DNA from: an uncultured Paraglaciecola sp.
Lineage (GTDB): Bacteria; Pseudomonadota; Gammaproteobacteria; Enterobacterales; Alteromonadaceae
Reading direction: 5' to 3'
NCBI RefSeq assembly: GCF_913020055.1
Contig: NZ_CAJWCF010000004.1
Location: 28,277 to 92,276, forward strand
Length of the DNA stretch: 64,000 nt
Below are positions 1 to 7,339 of the stretch, one piece after another; the stretch's first letter is position 1; every line of letters starts with the position of its first letter. The translations under genes and the position numbers were made by a program. Below the pieces are notes generated by a model. It saw nothing but the letters and a program-made list of their open reading frames with translations, ran no database searches and was not told the DNA's origin.

Positions 1-181
1 ATCTAGAGCGTTAGGTGGCATGGCCAATGGTACAGCCATTTTTTGTATGCCGGGTTCGACCGGAGCCTGTAAAACCGCTTGGACAGGAATTTTACAACAG
101 CAATTGGACTCAACCCATCGACCATGTAATTTTGTGGTGCATTTAAAAAACAATGATGTTAATTGTTCAAGTAGAGGATGA
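1..181 (+). CDS. moaB: Molybdenum cofactor biosynthesis protein MoaB, C-terminal part
   Basis: This is the 3' end of a gene that begins before the window; the frame opens at base 2 and stops with TGA at 179-181. The visible 59 residues contain ALGGMANGTAIFCMPGSTGA and end RPCNFVVHLK plus a short tail, which matches the C-terminus of the MoaB/Mog MPT-binding fold (the conserved MPGSTGAC..AW segment contacts the pterin). MoaB acts in the cytoplasm in Moco assembly. The stop overlaps the moaC ATG (ATGA at 178-181), so the two genes are probably translationally coupled. The N-terminal part cannot be judged. Confidence 0.9.
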   Translation, partial: SRALGGMANGTAIFCMPGSTGACKTAWTGILQQQLDSTHRPCNFVVHLKNNDVNCSSRG

Positions 182-675
182 GTCCAGATATGCAAGAAAA
201 TAGTGCAGTGTTAACCCATGTAAATGAGCACGGAAAAGCCAACATGGTAGATGTGACAGATAAGCAGGTCACCCAAAGGCAAGCGGTGGCAGAAGGATAT
301 ATAAGCATGTCAGCAAAAGCATTTAGTATGTTAAAAGACAATACACATGCCAAGGGGGACGTGTTGTCTATTGCACGAATTGCAGGTATTCAAGGAGCAA
401 AAAAGTGCAGTGATCTTATCCCTTTATGTCATCCATTAATGTTATCTAAAGTTCAGATAGACTTTCAAACTATGGACTCTGAAAATAAAGTGCGAATTCA
501 AGCTTTATGTAAATTGGCTGGGCAAACCGGGGTTGAGATGGAAGCACTTACCGCAGTCAGTGTCGCCGCGTTAACTTTATTTGATATGTGTAAGGCTGTA
601 GATCCCCACATGCAAATTAGCGACATAAAAGTGTTAAGTAAACAAGGTGGCAAAAGTGGTGATTGGTCATGTTAA
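178..675 (+). CDS. moaC: Cyclic pyranopterin monophosphate synthase MoaC
   Basis: MoaC works with MoaA to turn GTP into cyclic pyranopterin monophosphate, the first step of molybdenum cofactor synthesis. The 165-residue product has the usual length. Recognisable family segments are SDLIPLCHPL in the middle and the C-terminal stretch DMCKAVDPHM followed by KQGGKSGDW, which carries the active-site Asp and Lys residues of the family. The ATG at 178 overlaps the moaB stop; an internal ATG at 190 is an alternative start. The 3' end overlaps moaD by seven bases. It belongs to a moaB-moaC-moaD-moaE operon whose promoter lies outside the window. Confidence 0.96.
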   Translation: MSPDMQENSAVLTHVNEHGKANMVDVTDKQVTQRQAVAEGYISMSAKAFSMLKDNTHAKGDVLSIARIAGIQGAKKCSDLIPLCHPLMLSKVQIDFQTMDSENKVRIQALCKLAGQTGVEMEALTAVSVAALTLFDMCKAVDPHMQISDIKVLSKQGGKSGDWSC

Positions 676-929
676 AAGTGTTGTTTTTTGGACAGTTAAA
701 AGAGATCATTAAAACCGATTGTTTAGAGGTTGAATTAGTACAAGGTGACAAGCAGCTAAACACAGTGGCAATGTTACGTAAGGTACTGCAAGAAAAAGGC
801 GAACTTTGGAATGAATATTTGGCTTTTGGTAAAGCCTTAGTAGCAGTTAACCAAGAAATGAGTAGCGACGATACTGCATTAAAGGATGCTGACGAAATTG
901 CTTTTTTCCCACCTGTAACCGGCGGTTAA
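669..929 (+). CDS. moaD: Molybdopterin synthase small subunit MoaD
   Basis: MoaD is the ubiquitin-like sulfur carrier of molybdopterin synthase. Its C-terminal glycine is converted to a thiocarboxylate and donates sulfur to precursor Z. The 86-residue protein starts LKVLFFGQLKE and ends FFPPVTGG, the diagnostic terminal Gly-Gly. I chose the ATG at 669. The frame is open to a TTG at 663, but the ATG gives the normal family N-terminus. The gene overlaps the moaC end and is followed after eight bases by moaE, so it should be co-transcribed and coupled. Confidence 0.95.
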   Translation: MLKVLFFGQLKEIIKTDCLEVELVQGDKQLNTVAMLRKVLQEKGELWNEYLAFGKALVAVNQEMSSDDTALKDADEIAFFPPVTGG

Positions 930-937
930 ACGACTCT

Positions 938-1399
938 ATGAGCCATTTTACCCATATCAATGTTCAAACTCAGGATTTTGATTTTGCTCACGAATATCAA
1001 AAATTAAGAAACAGCAGTAACAGCGATGGTGCGTTAGTCACCTTTGTTGGATTAGTGCGAGATTTAAATCTACAACAATCAGTTAGTGGTTTATTTTTAG
1101 AACATTATCCAGCTATGACCAATAAGGTATTAACCCAAATAGTCGAACAAGCTAGGAGTAAGTGGCAGTTAGGCAGCGTGTCAGTTATCCACCGAGTGGG
1201 GCAACTAAATGTCTCCGACCAAATAGTATTTGTGGGTGTCACTAGCCAACACCGTCAATCTGCCTACCATGCGAATGAGTTCATTATGGATTTTTTGAAA
1301 ACCCAAGCGCCTTTCTGGAAAAAAGAAACCACCGAACAAGGTGATAAATGGATTGAGGCTAAGAGTAGTGATACAAAAAAAACAGAAGATTGGTCGTAA
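938..1399 (+). CDS. moaE: Molybdopterin synthase catalytic subunit MoaE
   Basis: MoaE is the large subunit of the MoaD2-MoaE2 molybdopterin synthase that adds two sulfurs to the pyranopterin precursor. The 153-residue product matches family length. It has the segments GALVTFVGLVRD near residues 31-42, LEHYPAM, the HRVG motif, and APFWKKE near the C-terminus with the family's catalytic lysine pair. The next gene downstream is more than 300 bases away, so this is probably the last gene of the moa operon. Whole Mo-cofactor synthesis fits with the XdhC/MobA-like genes near 29-31 kb, although no molybdoenzyme itself is visible here. Confidence 0.95.
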   Translation: MSHFTHINVQTQDFDFAHEYQKLRNSSNSDGALVTFVGLVRDLNLQQSVSGLFLEHYPAMTNKVLTQIVEQARSKWQLGSVSVIHRVGQLNVSDQIVFVGVTSQHRQSAYHANEFIMDFLKTQAPFWKKETTEQGDKWIEAKSSDTKKTEDWS

Positions 1400-1764
1400 A
1401 CCTAATTGTCACTAGGCGTTTGGTAAATTATGAATGGGCGCTTGAATATTCACCTATGGTTGGATTGAGTCTGTCCAATGAAAGGCATAAGTATTTGCAA
1501 ACCAAGACTAAAGTTGAATAGCTTGGTTTGTAAAGCATGGTATGTTCTCGTTATAGGCATTTAACAAGACTAAAAGTTTATGTGAGTGTTGCTGAAACCT
1601 TAAAATATGAGTTGTTTTGTTTTATATGACAAGACGTGCATTCCTAATTATATAAGAAGTTCAAGGATTTATTGGTAACAATATTCAACGCCAAAGGGAT
1701 AAAAGTACTTTACTCAAGCTAGGAAACCGCTGTGATTATTGAAAGTGTAGGAGGAGGTAATTAC
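1400..1764. other. Intergenic region after moaE, with an inverted repeat
   Basis: No convincing gene lies in this 365-base gap; only very short frames occur. The one clear structure is a 9-bp perfect inverted repeat, CAAACCAAG at 1498-1506 and CTTGGTTTG at 1522-1530, with a 15-base loop. It lies about 100 bases past moaE and lacks a long T-run, so it is only a weak candidate for a moa terminator. The promoter of the downstream solute-binding gene should lie in the AT-rich part around 1600-1740. Confidence 0.45.
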
Positions 1765-2634
1765 ATGCAATGGATCCGATTTAAAAGTTTTCGGTTTTTG
1801 TATAGTTTAAATTTTGGCAAATTCATATTTGGCTTATTTATATTGTTTGCTGTTTCCTCTCAATCATCCGCTAAAACATTGAAACAAGAATTAGATGATT
1901 TGCCTCAAATCAATATAGAAATAGCGTCGTTTCACTTCCCACCTTTCACTCAAAGAACCAAAAAAGGAGGAGTTTCAGGTAAGGGAGTTGAAACCGCCAA
2001 AGCCTTCTGCACGATTGCTCGCATGACATGTGAAGTGATTCTCTACCCAACTGCTCGTGCCTATATGAATATAGAAAATGGCACTAGTGATGTTTTGATG
2101 ACCGCTGATATACGTAGATTTGAGCGGTGTTGTGACTATAGCAAATGGTCTTACCCTTTTGTTGCAGGCTTGATTACAGAACGCTTAAATGATGATATAC
2201 CGTTTAAAGAAGCCAACTTAAAAGGCCATAGTTTAGTTATGGTGAGAGGATGGCAATCCATTTATGACGTATATCCAAATCTCAAGGACTTAGTCGCTAA
2301 GGGTGAAGTTGAACTGATTGAAACGAATTCAATCGAGTCAGCTATAAAGATTTATAGTCGAAGTAGAACTTCATTGTTATGGGGGTCAAGAAAGGTTTTT
2401 GAATGGTATTTTAACCAAATGTCGGTGCAGTGGAAGGAGGAAGACTTTAAACCTTTGGTGTTAAGTAGTGCAGGTATCTGGATTTCTAAACGAAGTGAGC
2501 AACATGAAAATATACTATATAGATTCAATTTAGCTTTCCAATATTTAAAAACGCAAGGAAGTTTAGATAAAGAGAATTTTCTTGAGCCTTCCCTAATGAA
2601 ATTAGTCTATTCTGAAGCTGAAACTCCTAATTAG
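1765..2634 (+). CDS. Periplasmic solute-binding-like protein (SBP family 3 type)
   Basis: The product is a secreted protein of about 289 residues resembling the periplasmic amino-acid-binding-like proteins (SBP_bac_3 fold) that are abundant in Alteromonadales. The N-terminus is a signal peptide with a hydrophobic stretch (FGLFILFAVSS) ending near SSA-K. The mature part has the family look: FHFPPFTQ, then GVETAKAFC, ending with a C-terminal helical region. I chose the ATG at 1765 because a strong GGAGGAGG site sits just upstream; a GTG at 1732 is open but would put residues ahead of the signal peptide. No ABC permease or ATPase neighbours exist, so the ligand is unknown and a sensory or orphan role is possible. 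Confidence 0.7.
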   Translation: MQWIRFKSFRFLYSLNFGKFIFGLFILFAVSSQSSAKTLKQELDDLPQINIEIASFHFPPFTQRTKKGGVSGKGVETAKAFCTIARMTCEVILYPTARAYMNIENGTSDVLMTADIRRFERCCDYSKWSYPFVAGLITERLNDDIPFKEANLKGHSLVMVRGWQSIYDVYPNLKDLVAKGEVELIETNSIESAIKIYSRSRTSLLWGSRKVFEWYFNQMSVQWKEEDFKPLVLSSAGIWISKRSEQHENILYRFNLAFQYLKTQGSLDKENFLEPSLMKLVYSEAETPN

Positions 2635-2650
2635 AAAAACCCTATTATCA

Positions 2651-2690
2651 CCCATTCCATGGGTTTCTCTTTGTCTTTTTTGTCTTTTTT
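2651..2690 (+). terminator. Probable intrinsic terminator after the solute-binding gene
   Basis: CCCAT (2651-2655) and ATGGG (2659-2663) form a small stem with a 3-base loop. A competing outer stem AAACCC (2637-2642)/GGGTTT (2661-2666) is also possible. A very T-rich tract follows from 2664. Position directly after the stop at 2634 supports a terminator role. The stem is short, so confidence is moderate. Confidence 0.45.
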
Positions 2691-2699
2691 GTCTTCTTT
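2673..2699. repeat. 9-bp tandem repeat GTCTTTTTT, three copies
   Basis: Two exact copies of GTCTTTTTT (2673-2681, 2682-2690) are followed by GTCTTCTTT (2691-2699, one mismatch). It is non-coding and sits in the T-rich tail of the probable terminator. Length variation between strains would be expected from slippage. Confidence 0.75.
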
Positions 2700-2877
2700 G
2701 GCAATGCCCATCAATTTAGACAGTTGAACTACAAAGTCTATTCTGCCCCCATAATATTCTTAGTATAGAAACCAATGTGGGTATTACTTCCAAGTGTTTT
2801 TTTCAGTAATAATTTGAGTGTTTAGCTTAGTTCGACCTTGCTACTTTTTAAATATAAGTGGCTTTTATATATTTTAT

Positions 2878-3717
2878 TCAACCCTTCCTATAGACCTCAA
2901 AATCAATCTCACTTAGGCGGTAGTAATAAACGATTGAAGCCACAATCAGTTGAAAATAAATGCAGCTGACAATGTCCTGATAGTCTCGCATATCCAGTGC
3001 AGAGAGGATGAGGTCGACTGATAGTTTAATTAGCACTGCCATCCCAGACAATACAAACAAATACACGGTGCGACGGGTATCGCGTATTCTTACTTGCTCA
3101 GGTTGCAAAGGATCGGGTTTTTGAAAGTAAACATAGTAATAAATCCCGCCTGCAAGGATCAGGTCTATTATGGCTAGGCCAAGCAGGTTGATGTAACCGG
3201 CGAAACCATCAAAGGGGTGTTGCACTAAATACCAGATAAGAACGATGTACGTTATATGGCCTATTGCCAGTGCGTACAAATAGTTTTTGCCAATAAAGTC
3301 GGTCAGTTTACGGGGGCTAAGCTGAGCTTTTCTGCTTGGCCCTTGGTTTAGTTTACGCAGTAACTTAGCATAGTTTGTACTAATAATTGCAACCCAAATT
3401 AGAGGAGCCATTTGCAGCATAAAATAAAAGGAACTCACCGATTGACTGTCCCAACCGAGTAACTCATCTGCTCCAATGGCGATGCTGAATACGAAAATGA
3501 ATATACCAAGTATCATCATCAAAAAATTAGCGTTTCTATATTTAAGTATTTGCTTCTTAATTGTTTCCACCGAAACCGGATACAAGTTTGCATATTCACT
3601 GGGTGGATGTTGCTCAATGGCGTTTTCAGTTCGCTCCACCAGTATTTTGGGGAAGTAATAAGAGACTAAAATTATTTGGCTTAAAAATACGCCAAAAAGA
3701 AAGTCGATTGTATCCAT
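2878..3717 (-). CDS. Seven-TM membrane protein, paralogue of the upstream gene
   Basis: This 279-residue integral membrane protein is not one I recognise by function. About seven hydrophobic segments are visible, at roughly residues 4-23, 64-83, 97-113, 146-166, 172-195, 217-238 and 249-267. It is clearly homologous to the gene at 3944-4804. Both have a PPxxYAxLY motif at residues 38-46, followed by a polar linker and KYR at 59-61, and an A-x-LSPR-x-L-x-DFI motif near 131-142 before the fourth TM. The start has a good AAGGAG site. It is the last gene of an operon with a GntR regulator, a sibling membrane protein and a microprotein. A role in envelope stress or transport is possible but not shown. 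Confidence 0.75.
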   Translation of the reverse strand: MDTIDFLFGVFLSQIILVSYYFPKILVERTENAIEQHPPSEYANLYPVSVETIKKQILKYRNANFLMMILGIFIFVFSIAIGADELLGWDSQSVSSFYFMLQMAPLIWVAIISTNYAKLLRKLNQGPSRKAQLSPRKLTDFIGKNYLYALAIGHITYIVLIWYLVQHPFDGFAGYINLLGLAIIDLILAGGIYYYVYFQKPDPLQPEQVRIRDTRRTVYLFVLSGMAVLIKLSVDLILSALDMRDYQDIVSCIYFQLIVASIVYYYRLSEIDFEVYRKG

Positions 3718-3799
3718 GTCGTGCTCCTTAAATCATTGACTTAGCAGGCTCTGGGCTCTGACTATTATTTTGTTTTTTCTACTCTGTATTTGCGTAAAC

Positions 3800-3889
3800 T
3801 CAGCCAGCATTATTTTTCGCTTTTAGTGTGGCGAGTATTACTATTACTGCCACCACCACGGTTATTCCGATAATCAACAAAATATGCAT
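3800..3889 (-). CDS. 29-residue single-TM microprotein
   Basis: Reading the minus strand between the two 7-TM genes gives ATG at 3889 and TGA ending at 3800: MHILLIIGITVVVAVIVILA then TLKAKNNAG. An AGGAG sequence sits about eight bases before the ATG. The product is one hydrophobic helix of about 20 residues with a short Lys-rich tail, a typical membrane microprotein topology. It lies in the 226-base gap of an otherwise tightly packed operon, which that gap would otherwise leave unexplained. I see no known family. Chance is possible for a frame this short, but ribosome site, topology and position agree. Confidence 0.6.
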   Translation of the reverse strand: MHILLIIGITVVVAVIVILATLKAKNNAG

Positions 3890-3943
3890 ATTATGACTCC
3901 TGCTGAGTGGATAAAGCTGTTCACTGAGCTATAAGGGTTTTCC

Positions 3944-4804
3944 TTAGACCGGGGCATCATTTTTATAATTATCGAAATTGATATCTTCAATTTTAATAGA
4001 GCGCAACATGGCACCTATGCCAAATACCGCTATCAATTGCCAGTAGAGACTGTTTAAGACAATTTCGAACTGGTCTAAGGCATAAGTCTGAAAGGCGACC
4101 GTGACCAACAAAAAAATACTGATTACGATACTTACAGTGGCCATTGAATGCAGTGACAGACTAATTTCTTTGTTCCGGTCCCGACTATCCTGATAGGGAT
4201 TGAGTTTTCTGCCATACAGTTTCCATACACCCAAGGCAACAAACAGGCCGTTGCTTAGACTAAGTGCTGAGACGGTAACCACTGCGTCAAATACCCAGGT
4301 CCATTGATTGACATACAGAACGAACAGAATAAAAGTCACATACAGTACTAGCGCAAAACCAAACAAAATCGGGGATATAAAGTCAAACAGTCGGCGAGGG
4401 CTGAGCTCGGCGTGACGGGCAGTACGAGTATCGTTTATTCGCATTAAACGTAGTTCCCTGAAACCTGAAATTTCTAGCAATGCAAGGGGTATGAATTGCA
4501 GCATACCAAATGCCAATGGCAGGGCTTCCAAGCGGGTATGTTGGGGATCATAGTCACCGGCAAAGAGTCCGTAAAGAAGCAACACCCCTAAACCACAGGC
4601 CAAAATAATGTGATTGAACAGACGATATTTTGCCTGGCCCTTTTGTATTGTATCTAAGGACCCAGTGTAGAGTTTTGCATAGTTTTGCGGTGGGTAGTTA
4701 TTTATAACGTAGCCCATTCGGCGCAGGAGTTGTCGCGGATAGACATAAGAAATCAATATGATTTGACAGAGGAAAACTAAGATAAATAATAGGTTAATTG
4801 TCAT
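3944..4804 (-). CDS. Seven-TM membrane protein, paralogue of the downstream gene
   Basis: This 286-residue polytopic membrane protein of unknown function is the sibling of the 2878-3717 product. It shares the N-terminal helix (CQIILISYVYPRQLLRR), the PPQNYAKLY motif at residues 38-46, KYR at 59-61, and LSPRRLFDFIS from about residue 134. Hydrophobic segments fall near residues 3-22, 66-82, 96-112, 146-167, 174-194, 218-238 and 252-272. It starts ten bases after the GntR gene, with an AGGAG site in the gap, so it is almost certainly co-transcribed with and controlled by that regulator. Sequence divergence from its sibling is large, indicating an old duplication. Confidence 0.75.
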   Translation of the reverse strand: MTINLLFILVFLCQIILISYVYPRQLLRRMGYVINNYPPQNYAKLYTGSLDTIQKGQAKYRLFNHIILACGLGVLLLYGLFAGDYDPQHTRLEALPLAFGMLQFIPLALLEISGFRELRLMRINDTRTARHAELSPRRLFDFISPILFGFALVLYVTFILFVLYVNQWTWVFDAVVTVSALSLSNGLFVALGVWKLYGRKLNPYQDSRDRNKEISLSLHSMATVSIVISIFLLVTVAFQTYALDQFEIVLNSLYWQLIAVFGIGAMLRSIKIEDINFDNYKNDAPV

Positions 4805-4814
4805 GAGCTGCTCC

Positions 4815-5195
4815 TTATTTGTTTCGTTCGTTCATTAGATTGGCAAAGGCAATACGAATTTCTGAATCCGTTACCCCAGCATTTCTAAATGAGCTGATGC
4901 TTACACTAAGTTGCTGATTGACCCAGGCATTCAAATCAATACTGCAATTTGCTTTAGCATCCGGGTGTACAAAGGTGCCACGATAGCCACGTGTTTGGAT
5001 CACAGCATCCCGTTCAAGCAGGCGATACGCTTTCGCAACAGTTTTACTGTTCAGCTCAAGATCATTTGCTAGCTGTCTAATTGAAGGTAGAGGATCACCC
5101 GGTTTTTTACTGTCGCTGGCGATGGCCTGTTTAATTTGTGCTACCAATTGTGCAAATAACGGAATGGGGTCATCAATGTTAACTATTATTTCCAC
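4815..5195 (-). CDS. GntR-family transcriptional regulator, YtrA type
   Basis: This short 126-residue GntR regulator has an N-terminal winged helix (PLFAQLVAQIKQAIASDS, then LPSIRQLANDLELNSKTVAKAYR, then a wing containing TRGYRGTFV). A C-terminal helical tail of only about 45 residues follows. Small effector domains of this kind define the YtrA subfamily, whose members usually repress adjacent membrane or ABC genes. The start is GTG at 5195 with GGAG upstream. It is the first gene of the operon, ten bases before the first membrane protein. A perfect inverted repeat 18 bases before the start (5213-5236) is the probable autoregulatory operator. Confidence 0.88.
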   Translation of the reverse strand: MEIIVNIDDPIPLFAQLVAQIKQAIASDSKKPGDPLPSIRQLANDLELNSKTVAKAYRLLERDAVIQTRGYRGTFVHPDAKANCSIDLNAWVNQQLSVSISSFRNAGVTDSEIRIAFANLMNERNK

Positions 5196-5212
5196 TATTC
5201 AATTGCTCCATA

Positions 5213-5236
5213 TGTACCCTGTGATGTAATGGTACA
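5213..5236. promoter_or_regulatory. Probable operator of the YtrA-type regulator
   Basis: TGTACC (5213-5218) and GGTACA (5231-5236) form a perfect inverted repeat with a 12-base spacer, 18 bases before the GntR start codon. YtrA-subfamily regulators are known to bind inverted repeats of about six bases separated by 12-14 bases (Bacillus YtrA uses AGTGTA/TACACT half-sites). Position and geometry therefore fit autoregulation; binding itself is inferred. Confidence 0.65.
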
Positions 5237-5730
5237 ACTAAATCATGTTTTTACAAGTAACTATGTTGATCTTTTCTTTTGTAATGACTTAAGTAATTGA
5301 AATTAAAGTTTTTTTAATTGTTAATTGAAGAGGTGTTAATGCTTAATCTAAAGAAACATAGATATTTCTTCATTTTGTAAATGGGATACAAGGGCTGTAG
5401 TAGCTAAATAAAGTTCAACTTTTATCGCACAGATATCTTATATTTCACTGTTCTAGCCACCCAAAAGGCATGGGATAATGGTTTAGAATGCAAAGTCGCC
5501 AGACAAGCCAGAATGAATGAGCACCAACCTATAGCAATGGCCTAAACGCTTAAAAAAAACTTGAAAAGCAGGAAGGTAGAGACGAGTAAATCCGCAAACT
5601 GGCGAATAAATTAAAATTTAAAAATGGCTGTTATACACGCTAAGAGCGGCTATTAAAACTAGCCGCTCTTTTTAATGTTTGAGATGTGGGCATATTTCCA
5701 GCGGGACAATCTAGTTCACGCTAGGCTGCT
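5237..5730. other. Intergenic region between the GntR operon and the nitroreductase, possible small RNA
   Basis: This is a gap of about 500 bases without a convincing protein gene; all frames are short and interrupted. The left part should hold the GntR-operon promoter on the minus strand. The right part ends in a strong plus-strand terminator (5642-5674), although no plus-strand gene precedes it. A short RNA transcribed from somewhere near 5400-5500 is a reasonable explanation. No transposase remnant could be reconstructed. Confidence 0.35.
5642..5674 (+). terminator. Strong orphan Rho-independent terminator
   Basis: AAGAGCGGCTA (5642-5652) pairs perfectly with TAGCCGCTCTT (5660-5670) around a 7-base loop. 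The T-run is on the plus-strand side. There is no T-run when read on the minus strand, so it does not serve the minus-strand nitroreductase that ends at 5731. No plus-strand gene ends here. Confidence 0.75.
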
Positions 5731-6402
5731 CTAAAACCCATGATAAGACACAAAGTCTTTATTATCAGCGCGGGTTGAACGCACTTCGTTCGCCGCAAAG
5801 TCTTCATCTGGGTAACCCATCGCAATACAAATCATAATTGCTTCGTCATCTGGTATTTGTGCATGTTTGTGTACTACATCGGATTGCATAATTCCTTGGC
5901 CGTTAATGACACAACCTAAACCTAGATCCCAAGCGGCTAGCACAATGCCGTAAGCCAATGAGCCCAAACCAAACTGTGTAATGCCTGCAGGCTCGAGGGT
6001 TTTGTCGTAAGTTAGAACAAGTGATACGGGTGCGTCAAACTGACGAAAGCCTCTCATCATCCATTCCATACGTTTTTCTTTGTCTTCTCTGGTAATACCC
6101 ATCACTTCAAATAATTGAATAGCCACGTCAATCTGACGTTGTCTGTGTATACCTTCATAATCTTCTTTATATGGGAAGTCACGAACATTGGGTTTACCCG
6201 CCAGCGTTTCCTTAGTGTTACCTTCACGTATTTTATCTAGAACATCACCTGTAACAGCATGGATTTTCCACGTCTGGGTGTTGTAAGACGAAGGCGCCCA
6301 CTTCGCTGCGTTGATAACCGCATCTACTAGTTCTTTCGATACTGCTTTGTCTTTGAACCCTCTAACACTCTTTCGTGATGCGGCAAATTCTGCAAAATTC
6401 AT
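5731..6402 (-). CDS. Nitroreductase family protein
   Basis: This 223-residue FMN-dependent nitroreductase-fold protein is probably a cytoplasmic NAD(P)H oxidoreductase. Family marks are the N-terminal SRKSVRGFKD with the FMN-phosphate-binding arginines, the WAPSSYNTQTWKI segment near residues 35-47, LGSLAYGIVLAAWDLGLGC near residues 146-164, and the C-terminal ICIAMGYPDED. Length is normal. The ATG at 6402 follows an AGG-containing leader. It is a single gene, flanked by a long gap and a divergent yhhN-like gene. The physiological substrate (quinone, nitroaromatic or other) cannot be read from sequence. Confidence 0.88.
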   Translation of the reverse strand: MNFAEFAASRKSVRGFKDKAVSKELVDAVINAAKWAPSSYNTQTWKIHAVTGDVLDKIREGNTKETLAGKPNVRDFPYKEDYEGIHRQRQIDVAIQLFEVMGITREDKEKRMEWMMRGFRQFDAPVSLVLTYDKTLEPAGITQFGLGSLAYGIVLAAWDLGLGCVINGQGIMQSDVVHKHAQIPDDEAIMICIAMGYPDEDFAANEVRSTRADNKDFVSYHGF

Positions 6403-6651
6403 ATAAACCTATATTGTTCAAATAGTATACCTAATGAGTATCAATATAACGTAAGCGTCTAATAGGTAAAAATCATGCAAACTTATTATCGGGCTAACGT
6501 CTTATTTATTCGGCAATTATCATTAATTTTTAGCAGTAGTGAATGGAACTCACCATTCCCTTAGCAAATATTTATTTTGGGTTTGGTCTTACCGTATGAA
6601 CTAGATACAATACTGTGCAGATTAGTTTGTTGATCCTATAAGTGATTGAAT

Positions 6652-7290
6652 ATGTCCAAAACCATGAATATTGCATTTTTAGTGTTTGTATTGCTGTATA
6701 TGTTAGGTCTATTTTATGTGGTGGATTTTTTATGGCTGCTTAAAATTATACCCATTGCCATCACGGGAGTTAGCGTTTTTAAAACCCAAGCTAGCTCAAG
6801 TCGTTCCGTATTAATTGTGGCGTTAGTGTTCAGCGGTTGTGGCGATTTATTGCTCGCATTTGATGAGTTTATCTTTGGTGTTGCAGCTTTTCTTTTAGCC
6901 CAATTAAGTTATGCCTTAATATTTAGGGCTTACTGGCAAAGTATCTCAACTCGTTGGGCAATGAGTGTTGGGTTGTTAATTTATATGGTATTTATGGCGT
7001 GGCTATTACTACCTAGTCTAGGTGATTTACAGTTGCCAGTTATGGCCTATTTGTTGGTTATTAGTGCAATGGGTTTATTGGCTGTCCAGTCATCGTTGCC
7101 TATACGCTGGGCAGTATTGGGAGCTGTTGTGTTTATTATTTCGGATTCTTTGATTGCTGTTAATAAGTTTATTAGTCCAGTTCCATTTGAGAGCTATTGG
7201 ATAATGAGTACCTATTATGCGGCGCAATTTATGTTGGTGACTAGTTTGCTTAAATCAGCTAAACCTCAGAGCAAAGCTAGGAAAAATTAA
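6652..7290 (+). CDS. YhhN family integral membrane protein (lysoplasmalogenase-like)
   Basis: This polytopic membrane protein of about 212 residues has roughly eight hydrophobic segments. The YhhN/TMEM86 family includes lysoplasmalogenases that hydrolyse the vinyl-ether bond of lysoplasmalogens. Visible family signatures are the polar intramembrane motifs SGCGDLLLAF near the third helix and ISDSLIAVNKF near the seventh, whose Asp residues are the conserved ones. I prefer the ATG at 6652 over the TTG at 6646; a second ATG at 6664 is also possible. A bidirectional terminator separates it from the convergent fur gene. Enzymatic activity here is inferred from family only. Confidence 0.8.
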   Translation: MSKTMNIAFLVFVLLYMLGLFYVVDFLWLLKIIPIAITGVSVFKTQASSSRSVLIVALVFSGCGDLLLAFDEFIFGVAAFLLAQLSYALIFRAYWQSISTRWAMSVGLLIYMVFMAWLLLPSLGDLQLPVMAYLLVISAMGLLAVQSSLPIRWAVLGAVVFIISDSLIAVNKFISPVPFESYWIMSTYYAAQFMLVTSLLKSAKPQSKARKN

Positions 7291-7293
7291 TGC

Positions 7294-7325
7294 AAAAAAA
7301 AGCCGCATTAATTGCGGCATTTTTA
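7294..7325. terminator. Bidirectional terminator between yhhN-like gene and fur
   Basis: GCCGCA (7302-7307) pairs with TGCGGC (7313-7318) around a 5-base loop. A seven-A run stands on the left and a T-run on the right, so it can stop both convergent transcripts. Confidence 0.85.
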
Positions 7326-7339
7326 TACTAGGTAGAAAA

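Noticed and set aside
2673..2699. CRISPR-like or functional repeat array
   Set aside because: Only three 9-base T-rich units without spacers; a simple slippage repeat. No CRISPR array or cas gene is in the window.
5460..5640. Transposase (IS3-like) remnant in the gap before the nitroreductase
   Set aside because: A Lys-rich stretch can be read in one frame, but it has stops throughout and no recognisable DDE or HTH motif, and no terminal inverted repeats were seen.
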